A stretch of 42,302 nucleotides of DNA from Bacteroidales bacterium UBA1794 (GTDB lineage: Bacteria > Bacteroidota > Bacteroidia > Bacteroidales > Bacteroidaceae), in contig DCFW01000019.1 in assembly GCA_002315435.1 (NCBI GenBank), forward strand, positions 1 through 42,302, given 5' to 3'. The position numbers were made by a program, and so were the translations under genes. The notes beneath the pieces were generated by a model. The model had not been told where the DNA came from. It did no database searches and saw nothing but the letters and a program-made list of their open reading frames with translations. How positions within the stretch are numbered: position 1 is the stretch's first letter; each line of letters opens with the position of its first letter. This document shows positions 8,449 to 17,208 of this stretch, one piece after another.

Positions 8449-8481
8449 TTTGTTTTAATACAAATTTTATGAGTATATTTG
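8449..8481 (+). promoter_or_regulatory. Bacteroides-type promoter for Lrp/AsnC gene
   Basis: TTTG at 8449-8452, a 21-bp gap and TATATTTG at 8474-8481. Both boxes match the Bacteroidetes consensus and lie 21 bp before the ATG at 8503. Confidence 0.7.
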
Positions 8482-8502
8482 CACAAAAGTTAATTATAAA
8501 AA

Positions 8503-9024
8503 ATGGCACATCATCAATTAGACAAACTTGACGAAGAAATCCTTCGCTTGATTGCAAGTAATGCCCGTATTCCTTTTTTGGAAGTGGCCCGTATCTGTAA
8601 CGTATCAGGTGCAGCCATTCATCAGCGTATATCCAAATTAACGGAATTAGGAGTAATAAAAGGATCTGAGTATGTTCTTGATCCTGAGAAAATAGGGTAT
8701 GAAACATGTGCATATATAGGTTTATATCTAAAAGATCCAGAGTCGTTTGACTATGTGGCAAAATCTTTGGCAAAAATCCCTGAAGTGGTTGAATGCCATT
8801 TCACCACGGGACAATACGATATGTTTATCAAAATATATGCAAAAAACAATCACCATCTTCTCAGCATCATTCATGATAAACTTCAGAAATTGGGATTGGC
8901 TCGTACTGAGACGATCATTTCATTCCGTGAAGCTATTAAACGTCAGATGCCCATCCTTCATATGGATGATGTAGATAATTCGATAATCCCGGGAAGTGAT
9001 TTAAAGGAAGAGATAAATGAATGA
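8503..9024 (+). CDS. Lrp/AsnC family transcriptional regulator
   Basis: A 173-residue protein. An N-terminal winged helix-turn-helix (LDEEILRLIASNARIPFLEV ... VSGAAIHQRISKLTELGVI, residues 9-53) is followed by the RAM ligand-binding domain (about 70-150, with the GQYDMFIKIYAKN strand). Such proteins form dimers to octamers and usually sense amino acids. The tail after residue 155 (MDDVDNSIIPGSDLKEEINE) is acidic and longer than in E. coli Lrp. It stands alone with its own promoter and converges on folA, with only 6 bp between the stops. Confidence 0.92.
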   Translation: MAHHQLDKLDEEILRLIASNARIPFLEVARICNVSGAAIHQRISKLTELGVIKGSEYVLDPEKIGYETCAYIGLYLKDPESFDYVAKSLAKIPEVVECHFTTGQYDMFIKIYAKNNHHLLSIIHDKLQKLGLARTETIISFREAIKRQMPILHMDDVDNSIIPGSDLKEEINE

Positions 9025-9030
9025 GTTTCA

Positions 9031-9525
9031 TTAAGCTTTCCTTCTCAAATCTATAAAACAATAAGAATAGCGATGCTTTTCATCAATAGAATGAGCTTCG
9101 CTATTTTCTTTTATCCATAAGTTCTCATCAATTTCAGGGAAAAAGGAATCCGCATCGTCTACGATTGCATCTACCTTTGTCAAGTATATTTTATTCACTT
9201 TATCTATTGTAGCGCGATATACTTGTTCACCTCCAATAATAAAAACTTTATCGTTGTCATTGCAAGTTTGTAGAGCTCTGTCAATGGAATCGAAACACTC
9301 GGTTCCTTCGAAGTGTAATGAAGCATCTCGTGTGAGTACGATGTTGCGTCGGTTGGGCAATGCACCTTTGGGCAGAGATTCAAACGTTTTGCGTCCCATT
9401 ATCACTGTGTGACCGGTAGTGAGATTCTTGAAATGTTTCATGTCCAGAGGCAAGTGAAACAGTAGTTGATTGTTACGGCCGATTGCGTGATTGGATGATA
9501 CGGCAACAATAATAGCTAATTCCAT
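9031..9525 (-). CDS. folA: Dihydrofolate reductase
   Basis: A 164-residue protein of normal size that reduces dihydrofolate to tetrahydrofolate with NADPH, feeding thymidylate synthesis. Visible motifs are IGRNNQLLFHLPLDMKHFK with the catalytic acid D28, the NADPH-binding VIMGRKTFESLP and the FIIGGEQVY turn. The active-site Trp that usually precedes the LP-D motif (W22 in E. coli) is Phe23 here. It lies 4 bp downstream of thyA on the same strand, a common thyA-folA pairing, and is presumably on the same transcript. Confidence 0.95.
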   Translation of the reverse strand: MELAIIVAVSSNHAIGRNNQLLFHLPLDMKHFKNLTTGHTVIMGRKTFESLPKGALPNRRNIVLTRDASLHFEGTECFDSIDRALQTCNDNDKVFIIGGEQVYRATIDKVNKIYLTKVDAIVDDADSFFPEIDENLWIKENSEAHSIDEKHRYSYCFIDLRRKA

Positions 9526-9529
9526 ATAT

Positions 9530-10324
9530 TTACACTGCTACAGCCCCGGAAATGTGAGGCCATGGGTTATAGTTCTCTAATTTAAAATCTTCGTATTTGA
9601 AATCAAGAATGTTTTTTACTTCAGGATTGATGACCATTGTGGGTAATGGACGTGGCTCTCTTGATAGTTGTACTTTTACTTGTTCCAAATGGTTTGTATA
9701 GATGTGCGCATCACCAATCGTGTGTACAAAATCGCCAGCTTTTAGTCCGGTTACTTGTGCCACCATCATTAGCAACAATGCGTATGAGGCAATATTAAAT
9801 GGCACACCAAGGAACGAGTCGGCACTGCGTTGATATAATTGCAGACTGAGTCGTCCGTTATTGACATAAAATTGGAAAAGCAAATGGCAGGGTGGTAGAT
9901 TCATATTTTCAATATCTGCTACATTCCATGCGCTTACTAACAATCGGCGTGAGTCGGGATTATTTTTGATTTGTTCGATAACTTCTTTGATTTGATCGAT
10001 ATGTCCCCCTTTGTAATCAGGCCATGAACGCCATTGATAACCGTATATATGTCCTAAAGAGCCATCCGGATCCGCCCATTCATTCCAAATACGTACGCCA
10101 TGTTCTTGTAGATAGTGTGCATTAGTATCACCTTGCAGGAACCAAAGTAGTTCGTATATAATTGATTTTAAATGCAATTTCTTTGTGGTTAACAATGGAA
10201 ATCCTTCTTCAAGGTTAAAACGCATTTGATAACCGAACAAGCTAATAGTACCTGTACCGGTGCGGTCTCCTTTTTCAGAGCCTTTTTCTAGAACGTCCTG
10301 TAGTAAATTCAGATATTGTTTCAT
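9530..10324 (-). CDS. thyA: Thymidylate synthase
   Basis: A 264-residue protein, the same length as E. coli ThyA and alike from the first residues (MKQYL... DRTGTGT). It makes dTMP from dUMP using methylene-tetrahydrofolate. The catalytic cysteine is C146 in LPPCHLLFQF; phosphate-binding arginines are R126/R127 (PDSRRLL) and R166 (QRSAD), and the conserved GVPFNIASYALL helix is present. It heads the thyA-folA operon. A perfect -7 box lies only 4 bp before the ATG, so the message may have almost no leader. Confidence 0.97.
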   Translation of the reverse strand: MKQYLNLLQDVLEKGSEKGDRTGTGTISLFGYQMRFNLEEGFPLLTTKKLHLKSIIYELLWFLQGDTNAHYLQEHGVRIWNEWADPDGSLGHIYGYQWRSWPDYKGGHIDQIKEVIEQIKNNPDSRRLLVSAWNVADIENMNLPPCHLLFQFYVNNGRLSLQLYQRSADSFLGVPFNIASYALLLMMVAQVTGLKAGDFVHTIGDAHIYTNHLEQVKVQLSREPRPLPTMVINPEVKNILDFKYEDFKLENYNPWPHISGAVAV

Positions 10325-10328
10325 GTCG

Positions 10329-10336
10329 CAAATATA
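10329..10336 (-). promoter_or_regulatory. -7 element abutting thyA start codon
   Basis: Minus-strand TATATTTG (plus strand CAAATATA) is a perfect TAnnTTTG and ends 4 bp before the thyA ATG at 10324. If used, transcription would begin at or next to the start codon. No TTG is evident at the usual -33 distance. Confidence 0.45.
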
Positions 10337-10428
10337 GAAATTTTTTCTTGTAGGAGCGTGCAGTATTATTAAAAAAAATCGTTTACTTTGTGTATATGCT
10401 TGAATAAAAACGCAAAAAACACATACCT

Positions 10429-13400
10429 ATGAATTTGAAAACTTTTAGGACTTTTCTATTTTTACTTACATGCTTATGGTGCTCTTCTGTTTCTATTGCA
10501 GGGAAGAGTGACTATTATGTAAAACTTTGGAAGAAAGTATCCACATACGAATTGGCAGATCAACCACAGTCCGTGATTGGCACTTGTAATGAAATTTATG
10601 CTAGGGCAAAAGTTGATAACAACAATCCACAGATGTTGAAAGCGTTTATGAAACGTATGGATTATCGACAGAGGATCGAAGAAGACAGTACTGTCGTAGA
10701 TATACATCAGATGGAACAATGGCAACAGAATGAATCGCAACCGGTGTTTAAATCTATTTTAGGTTATTTCCTTGCAAAAAGTTACATGGATCATCAGAGT
10801 CTTTTTCCTGAAATAAAGGAGGATTCCATGATAAGAAAATCATTAAGGTTGATTCGTTCTTCAACCGTGAACCAGAGAGAACTTGCGGGAGAGTCAACAA
10901 AGACATGGGATGATATCATTGTACAAGGTAGGAAGAGCAACTATTTTGCCCATGATATGTATCATCTATTGGTACATTCGGGTGTGGATTTGTTTGATAG
11001 TTACAATAAATCCTATGTCCGAAAAGGTATAAAAAGAATGTTCCATGAAGCATTACTATTCTATAGATCAGCCAATAATCGGGATGGTGTGTTGCTTTTG
11101 ACTTTGGATAGTTTGAATTATGCTAGATATAAAGGCTTGAATAACGAAGCATATATTGCTTATTTAAAAACTTTGAGAAATGATTATTCAGACACACCCG
11201 TATGTGCTCAAGTATATATAGAATTGGCTAACCTTGCAAGGCAGAAAGAGCATTATCAAGAGGCTGTGGATTTGCTGAATGAAGCAATCAAGCGTTATTC
11301 GAAATATGAAAATATCGGGCAGTTGCAAAACTTACTTAACCAGCTTAAACAGCCGGAAGAAAATGTAAAAATTCAACAACGAATATATCCGGGAGACAAT
11401 TTGAAATTGAATGTGGCTTATCGAAATATAAATTCGTTGGATGTAAGTATATATAAGAGTAAAACAACTGAAACTTTGTACGATAAGAAAGAAGAGCTTC
11501 AATTGTCTGATTTGAGGAAAGTAGCGACTCGCATAAAGGATTATTCATTTAAGTGGAATGAGAGACAAGATTATGCCACGAAGGATACTGTGCTCACTAT
11601 AACGACTTCCGAGGTGGGGAATTACTATTTAGTCGTTAAGAATTCTGTTGTTCCTTTTACTGTGACACGTTTGTATCTGCTTCATCGTGTGTTACCCGAT
11701 AATTTAAAAGAAGTGGTCATTTTGGATAGCAAGAGCGGGAAACCTGTAGAGGGAGTAGATGTGACTTGCTGGAAATCGGGAACTGATAATAAGAATGAGC
11801 AGATCGCTAATATGACTACGGATAAAACAGGTACATGTATCTTTAAAAATATACCCAAGGATCTTTTGGTCACGTTGACGGCTTCAAAGGGAAAGGATCT
11901 ATTGCCTAGTGAATCAATGTATTCTTATTCTTCGTTTTATCAAAATAACGACAATAAAGAAACTGTATCTTTTAAACTATTTACAGATCGCGCTGTATAT
12001 CGTCCGGGGCAAATTGTATATGTGAAAGGCATTGCCTATTTGCAGAATGGCGATGATGTTTCTGTTTGTGCAAACAAGGAATATAATGTGGAGTTATATG
12101 ATGCCAATCGCAAGAAGATTGCGGATAGTAAAGTAAAAACAAATGATTTCGGTTCATTTACCACTCCATTTACATTGCCTTCGGTGACCCTTAACGGATC
12201 ATTCTCTGTCGCGGTAAATGATTCACGTGTATACATCCTCGTAGAGGAATATAAACGTCCGACTTTTGAAGTGAAGATTGATAGAGTAAAAACAGAATAC
12301 AAGTTAGGTGATACGTTGCATTTAAACGGTACCGTCATGACTTATAATGGTCTGCCGTTATTAGGCCGTAAAGTTCGTTATACAGTGACGCGCTCAAGCC
12401 GTCAATATTATTGGAACTATAATGCATCAGACCAACAACTCAAGGAGGATAGTGTGGCTGTGAGAAAAGACGGAACCTTTGATATGCCTGTAGAATTGAT
12501 TCCCGATTCGCTGTATGATTATTATATGTATAAGGTGAAAGCTTTTGTTACAGATGTGACAGGAGAAACCAGAGAAGCACAATATGAATTGACCGCCAGT
12601 AAGATACCGGTTTTATTGTCTACTAATTTACAGCCAGAGATGAATGTAGATAATCAGATTAGAGGAAAATTTATTGCAAATAATGCAGAGGGAGTTGATG
12701 TGAGTGACCCAATTTCGGCATGGTTGTCACGTGATGGAAAAGAAGTGTGGAGAAATGATCATATTGCTTCGAATAAATATATTTCATTGATTGAATGGAA
12801 GAGTCTTATACCCGGTAAATATTTATTGCAATGGCGTGATTCCATTATTGGTAAAGATATGAAAAAAGAGATTGTTCTCTTTTCAGAACATTCCTCAGTA
12901 ATGCCCGTGGATACTGTTACTTGGGAGAAACAATTGGATGATACCTTTTCTCGGAATGGAGCACCAGCCAGCATTTTATTCGGAACATCACATCCTGACA
13001 CGTATGTGATGTATAGCGTATATAGTGAAGGAAAGATTATTGAGAATAAGCGTTTCACTCTTTCAAATGAATTGAAACGTTTTGACTTTACATACGATGA
13101 GAAGTATGGTAATGGGATCTTTGTGCAAATCTGTTTTGTGATAAATGGTACCACTTACCAACGTGGTTTTACAATAACCAAACCTTGGCCTGAGAAATCG
13201 TTGACTTTGAAATGGGCACGTTTCCGCAATAGCCTGCAACCTGGTAATAAAGAAACGTGGAGCCTTACTATCAAGAATAAAGATAATAAAGCGGCTGAAG
13301 CCGAAATGATGGCAACTCTTTATGATGCTTCGCTGGATGCCTTCAAAGGTTATTTTCCGAATATTCGACTTAATTACCCTCGTTTTGTTGCAAGTGATAT

Positions 13401-15972
13401 GTGGGGAGGTACCTATGATCGGAGCAGTAATATAAGGCTTCAATTTCCATTAAAATATAACAGAACGGATGATTATGTATATGATTATTTCGAAAATTCT
13501 TTGGGTATACCTGTTATAGGGTATGGTGTGAAAACAAGACGTAACGTGTTTAGTATGGTGTCTGATGGTGGCAAAATAGCGATTCGTGGAACTCGTTCCA
13601 ATGATGCTGTATTAAATGAAAATGTATTGATGAAAGTGGTAAGTGTGGTGGTTCCTGATGGAAGTGATACAAATAAAGGTGAAAAATCAAATTCAGTTAA
13701 AACATTAAGAACAGATTTTAATGAAACGGCATTCTTCTATCCTCAGTTGCGCACGGATGATAATGGCGACATCACTTTCTCGTTCACAGCACCGGAGAGT
13801 CTTACTCGTTGGAATTTCATTGGTCTGGCACATACGAAGGATATGCAAACAGGTATGTTAACCAGTTCTGCTATGACAACAAAGGACTTTATGATCATGC
13901 CTAATCTTCCACGTTTTGCAAGAGTGGGGGATAACGTCTCGATTGTTGCCCGCATTAATAATAAAGGAATAGGTGATGTGAAAGGAACGGCACGTTTGCA
14001 GCTTTTTGATCCGGCTACAGATAAAATTATTTCTACCATACAGTTGCCGTTCTTTGTAGCGAAGGAAGGCGAAACATCAGTCACATTTAAGTTTATACCT
14101 ACTGAAGAATATCCTCTTTTAGGCGTAAGAATTATAGCTGAAGGAGGTAACTTTTCCGATGGCGAGCAGCATCTTTTGCCGGTGTTGAGCAATAAAGAAT
14201 ACCTTACAGAGACAGTCCCATTTATGGTTCGAGGCAAACAAACAAAAGAATATAGCTTAAACTCTTTATTCAATAGCCATTCATCTACTGCTACGAATAG
14301 ACGAATGATTGTGGAGTGTACCGGTAATCCAGCTTGGTATGCGATACAGGCTTTACCTACACTGAGTCAACCGACGAATGAAGATGCTCTTTCATGGGCT
14401 ACAGCTTGGTACGCCAACAGCATTGCCGGATATATTGCTAATTCGCAGCCACGCATTAAGAAAATATTCGATATGTGGCGTGCACAAGGTGTAGATAAGA
14501 ATACACTGTGGAGCAAGCTGCAGAAGAATGAGGATGTGAAGAACATATTGCTCAATGAATCACCTTGGGTGGCTGAAGCAAATAACCAGACGGAGCAACA
14601 GCAGCGTGTGGTAACTCTCTTTGATGTGAACAATATGCAATATCAGCTGACAGCAGCCGGAAATAAATTGGAGCAAATGCAACAGCCGGATGGTGGATGG
14701 TCCTGGTATCCGGGCATGCCTTCGAGTCCTTATATAACTTCGTATATATTGAAACTTATGGCGCGTTATAATGCGTTGAGCGGTAAAGAAGATACAACAT
14801 TGCAAAATGTACAGAAGAAGGGAATGAGTTATTTGCATAAAGTTATAGCTGGTGATTATAATCGTATAATCAACCATAAGATGAAACCTTATTTGGGAAA
14901 TGCAGAAGTTGAATATCTGTATATCTGTTCACTTACAGGCAATCAAATACCGGTTGAGGCTCGTAAAGCATATGATTGTTACATGCAATTATCAGAAAAG
15001 GAGATTAATCAATTAACGATATTGGGAAAGGCTGTGATGTCTAATGTCTTTTTATCTGCACATAATACTAAAGCAGCAGCCTCTATGCTGGAATCGATAC
15101 GTCAGTATGCCGTACATACGCCGGATGGTGGAGCATTCTATAATCCTTCAGCTGATGGCTTCAGTTGGTGGGGTAATCCGTTGCTTACTCAGTCGGCTGC
15201 CATTGAAGCATTTAGTCACGAAGGTAAAAACTCAGCTTTCGTTGATGATTTGAAAATAGGTCTATTGAAGAAGAAGCAAGCAGAGAGTTGGGGGGCGTCG
15301 GTATCAACAGCAGATGCTATATACGCATTGCTTTATAATAATGCAGATGCATTGGAAAGCAAGGACGAATGTCAGTTAACGTTGAAAGGAGTGGGAGTAA
15401 ATAAATCAGTGGAAGCAGTGAACAAAGAAGCAGGAACGGAATATTTCCGTACAGAGATTACTGATGAAACGTTGCGCAACAATGCTGAAATACTGAATGT
15501 GAAGAACAGTAATTCTCACATTGCATGGGGAGCTGTTTATGGAAGTGCAATGGAATGGACAGATAAAATAGGAACTTCATGTAATGCTTTAAGTGTAAAA
15601 AAAGTCTATTTACGTAATGATATACCTGTTACAGCATTGCGTGTTGGCGATCGTGTCACGTCTCGTTTAACTATTAAACTGGATCGTGATATGGATTTTG
15701 TACAAGTTAATGACGAACGTCCTGCCTGCATGGAACCTGGTGTAGCTATATCCGGCTATCATTGGAATGGTAGAGTCGGTTATTACGTAGCAGTGAAGGA
15801 TGCTTCTACACGTTTCTTCTTTGATCATCTACCAAAAGGAACATACGTATTGGAATATACCTATAGTGTGGATCGTCTGGGAATTTATCAGAGCGGAATA
15901 GCTACTATACAATCTGCTTATTCACCCGAGTTTGCTGCACATAGTTCATCGAATAAAATAACAGTTGAATAA
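10429..15972 (+). CDS. Large secreted alpha-2-macroglobulin family protein
   Basis: A 1847-residue protein with an N-terminal signal peptide (LFLLTCLWCSSVSIAG). A helical, TPR-like segment lies near 255-310 (CAQVYIELANLARQKEHYQEAVDLL). Macroglobulin domains follow, including the MG2 signature FTDRAVYRPGQIVYVKG (about 513-530), the A2M-domain block FSFTAPESLTRWNFIG (about 1115-1130) and an alpha/alpha-toroid with GGWSWYPG (about 1415) and GGAFYNPSADGFSWW (about 1565-1580). The thioester Cys-x-Glu-Gln is absent: the matching place reads TLSQPTNEDALSWATAW (about 1310). So it cannot trap proteases by the covalent mechanism, which is usual for this Bacteroides subgroup. It is probably periplasmic or envelope-bound; role unknown. 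It is a single-gene unit with a strong terminator after it. Confidence 0.9.
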   Translation: MNLKTFRTFLFLLTCLWCSSVSIAGKSDYYVKLWKKVSTYELADQPQSVIGTCNEIYARAKVDNNNPQMLKAFMKRMDYRQRIEEDSTVVDIHQMEQWQQNESQPVFKSILGYFLAKSYMDHQSLFPEIKEDSMIRKSLRLIRSSTVNQRELAGESTKTWDDIIVQGRKSNYFAHDMYHLLVHSGVDLFDSYNKSYVRKGIKRMFHEALLFYRSANNRDGVLLLTLDSLNYARYKGLNNEAYIAYLKTLRNDYSDTPVCAQVYIELANLARQKEHYQEAVDLLNEAIKRYSKYENIGQLQNLLNQLKQPEENVKIQQRIYPGDNLKLNVAYRNINSLDVSIYKSKTTETLYDKKEELQLSDLRKVATRIKDYSFKWNERQDYATKDTVLTITTSEVGNYYLVVKNSVVPFTVTRLYLLHRVLPDNLKEVVILDSKSGKPVEGVDVTCWKSGTDNKNEQIANMTTDKTGTCIFKNIPKDLLVTLTASKGKDLLPSESMYSYSSFYQNNDNKETVSFKLFTDRAVYRPGQIVYVKGIAYLQNGDDVSVCANKEYNVELYDANRKKIADSKVKTNDFGSFTTPFTLPSVTLNGSFSVAVNDSRVYILVEEYKRPTFEVKIDRVKTEYKLGDTLHLNGTVMTYNGLPLLGRKVRYTVTRSSRQYYWNYNASDQQLKEDSVAVRKDGTFDMPVELIPDSLYDYYMYKVKAFVTDVTGETREAQYELTASKIPVLLSTNLQPEMNVDNQIRGKFIANNAEGVDVSDPISAWLSRDGKEVWRNDHIASNKYISLIEWKSLIPGKYLLQWRDSIIGKDMKKEIVLFSEHSSVMPVDTVTWEKQLDDTFSRNGAPASILFGTSHPDTYVMYSVYSEGKIIENKRFTLSNELKRFDFTYDEKYGNGIFVQICFVINGTTYQRGFTITKPWPEKSLTLKWARFRNSLQPGNKETWSLTIKNKDNKAAEAEMMATLYDASLDAFKGYFPNIRLNYPRFVASDMWGGTYDRSSNIRLQFPLKYNRTDDYVYDYFENSLGIPVIGYGVKTRRNVFSMVSDGGKIAIRGTRSNDAVLNENVLMKVVSVVVPDGSDTNKGEKSNSVKTLRTDFNETAFFYPQLRTDDNGDITFSFTAPESLTRWNFIGLAHTKDMQTGMLTSSAMTTKDFMIMPNLPRFARVGDNVSIVARINNKGIGDVKGTARLQLFDPATDKIISTIQLPFFVAKEGETSVTFKFIPTEEYPLLGVRIIAEGGNFSDGEQHLLPVLSNKEYLTETVPFMVRGKQTKEYSLNSLFNSHSSTATNRRMIVECTGNPAWYAIQALPTLSQPTNEDALSWATAWYANSIAGYIANSQPRIKKIFDMWRAQGVDKNTLWSKLQKNEDVKNILLNESPWVAEANNQTEQQQRVVTLFDVNNMQYQLTAAGNKLEQMQQPDGGWSWYPGMPSSPYITSYILKLMARYNALSGKEDTTLQNVQKKGMSYLHKVIAGDYNRIINHKMKPYLGNAEVEYLYICSLTGNQIPVEARKAYDCYMQLSEKEINQLTILGKAVMSNVFLSAHNTKAAASMLESIRQYAVHTPDGGAFYNPSADGFSWWGNPLLTQSAAIEAFSHEGKNSAFVDDLKIGLLKKKQAESWGASVSTADAIYALLYNNADALESKDECQLTLKGVGVNKSVEAVNKEAGTEYFRTEITDETLRNNAEILNVKNSNSHIAWGAVYGSAMEWTDKIGTSCNALSVKKVYLRNDIPVTALRVGDRVTSRLTIKLDRDMDFVQVNDERPACMEPGVAISGYHWNGRVGYYVAVKDASTRFFFDHLPKGTYVLEYTYSVDRLGIYQSGIATIQSAYSPEFAAHSSSNKITVE

Positions 15973-15985
15973 AATAAATGGAATG

Positions 15986-16022
15986 AAAAATCCGGACGAT
16001 ATCGCATCGCCCGGATTTTTTT
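15986..16022. terminator. Bidirectional intrinsic terminator between A2M gene and btuG
   Basis: Arms AAAAATCCGG (15986-15995) and CCGGATTTTT (16011-16020) form a 10-bp stem with a further inner CGAT/ATCG pairing, followed by T residues. The A-tract on the left gives a T-tract on the minus strand, so it can stop the A2M gene and btuG, which converge here. A second small dyad (AGATCT repeated at 16037 and 16050) sits between it and the btuG stop. Confidence 0.85.
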
Positions 16023-16059
16023 GATCTATTAAATATAGATCTTTGGTAGAGATCTTTTA

Positions 16060-17208
16060 TTATAATTTGAATTTTGTAAATACCATGTGGCCGGGACCAA
16101 CTCCGGTAGTTACCTGCCATTTTAATTTGCCTTTTGAATTGAAGCAATATAAAATTCCAGGGCTGCCATAGGTGCTTCCAGAATCACTTATGAATATATC
16201 TTTATTAATAGAATTAACTTTAATCATATAAGGAGATGCTATTGAAGTACCGTCTGTAATGATTTGATCACTTACAACTTTGTGAGTTTCTGTGTTAACT
16301 ATATGATAACTTATGGTTGTTTTAGAAGTAAGATAGCTATATTCAGCTCCATATACATAAATTGAATCTCCGCTTTTACTCATTCCTGCTACAGATACGT
16401 TTATGGAGTCTGTAAGAGCATCTGTTGCAGGATTAATTACATACAATTTGGAGGTGTTGTAATAATAATCGCCATTGGTTGAAACAAATAGTTCATTCTC
16501 TTTGCTGATTAACATCTTATTAAGATTAACATTAACCTTAATGTCTTTTTCCTTTTTAAAAGTACTAAGGTTGATAACTGAAACACGGTTATCATAGGTG
16601 GGCATAAATCCTCCTGAATTGGCTACGTATAGTTTCCCTCCATATATAGCCATTTGCTCAGGCTGATATCCTACATTACATGTATCGCTTACACTTAATT
16701 CTGCTGTGTCAACACGGGCTACATATCCTAATCTATTATTTGAATTGTTCCAATTGAGAGTACCTGCGTATGAACTTACATAAGCTTTTCCTTTATAGAA
16801 AGTAATGTCGCGGCAGTTTGGAATAGATATTTTTTTTATCTGTTTACATGTAGTTGCATCCAATACTTGAACCATATTACTTCCATTTACAACAACATAC
16901 AATTTGTTGCCATAGATTTCAATATCATTACCTGTATCACCTATACTGGCGTTGGCGTTTACTGTACCGAATTTATTTAGTGAATATGTTCCGGTTGCAT
17001 AGTTATAGTAATCTAGTGAAGCATTGTTTTGACCGGACTGCCCTTCATTTAAAAGATAGAAACCTTGTATACTATCTGTTGAAGATATTCCTGAGTCTGA
17101 ATCAACTACCGTTTCGGTATCTTGCGAGACTTCATTTCCGTCATCACATGATGATAATGCGGGTAAAAACAATGTAAGAGCTGCAATAAAATAGAAATAC
17201 TTTTTCAT
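16060..17208 (-). CDS. btuG: BtuG-type surface cobalamin-binding beta-propeller lipoprotein
   Basis: A 382-residue lipoprotein: signal peptide with lipobox LSSC (C21), then an acidic stretch (DDGNEVSQDTETVVDSDS) of the kind that sends Bacteroides lipoproteins to the cell surface. The rest is a seven-bladed propeller (YncE/DUF5074-like) with repeats such as GFYLLNEGQSGQNNASLDYY, GDTGNDIEIYGNKLYVV, FYKGKAYVSSYAG and GGKLYVANSGG, which resemble Bacteroides thetaiotaomicron BtuG2 as I remember it. BtuG captures vitamin B12 outside the cell and hands it to BtuB. The gene directly follows btuB with an ATGA overlap and shares the upstream riboswitch. The start is set at 17208 rather than an earlier in-frame codon at 17259 because it begins the signal peptide and gives the coupled overlap. 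Confidence 0.9.
   Translation of the reverse strand: MKKYFYFIAALTLFLPALSSCDDGNEVSQDTETVVDSDSGISSTDSIQGFYLLNEGQSGQNNASLDYYNYATGTYSLNKFGTVNANASIGDTGNDIEIYGNKLYVVVNGSNMVQVLDATTCKQIKKISIPNCRDITFYKGKAYVSSYAGTLNWNNSNNRLGYVARVDTAELSVSDTCNVGYQPEQMAIYGGKLYVANSGGFMPTYDNRVSVINLSTFKKEKDIKVNVNLNKMLISKENELFVSTNGDYYYNTSKLYVINPATDALTDSINVSVAGMSKSGDSIYVYGAEYSYLTSKTTISYHIVNTETHKVVSDQIITDGTSIASPYMIKVNSINKDIFISDSGSTYGSPGILYCFNSKGKLKWQVTTGVGPGHMVFTKFKL

Noticed and set aside
13063..14273. Long antisense frames inside the alpha-2-macroglobulin gene
   Set aside because: Shadows of a clearly real long gene; no domains and no promoters.
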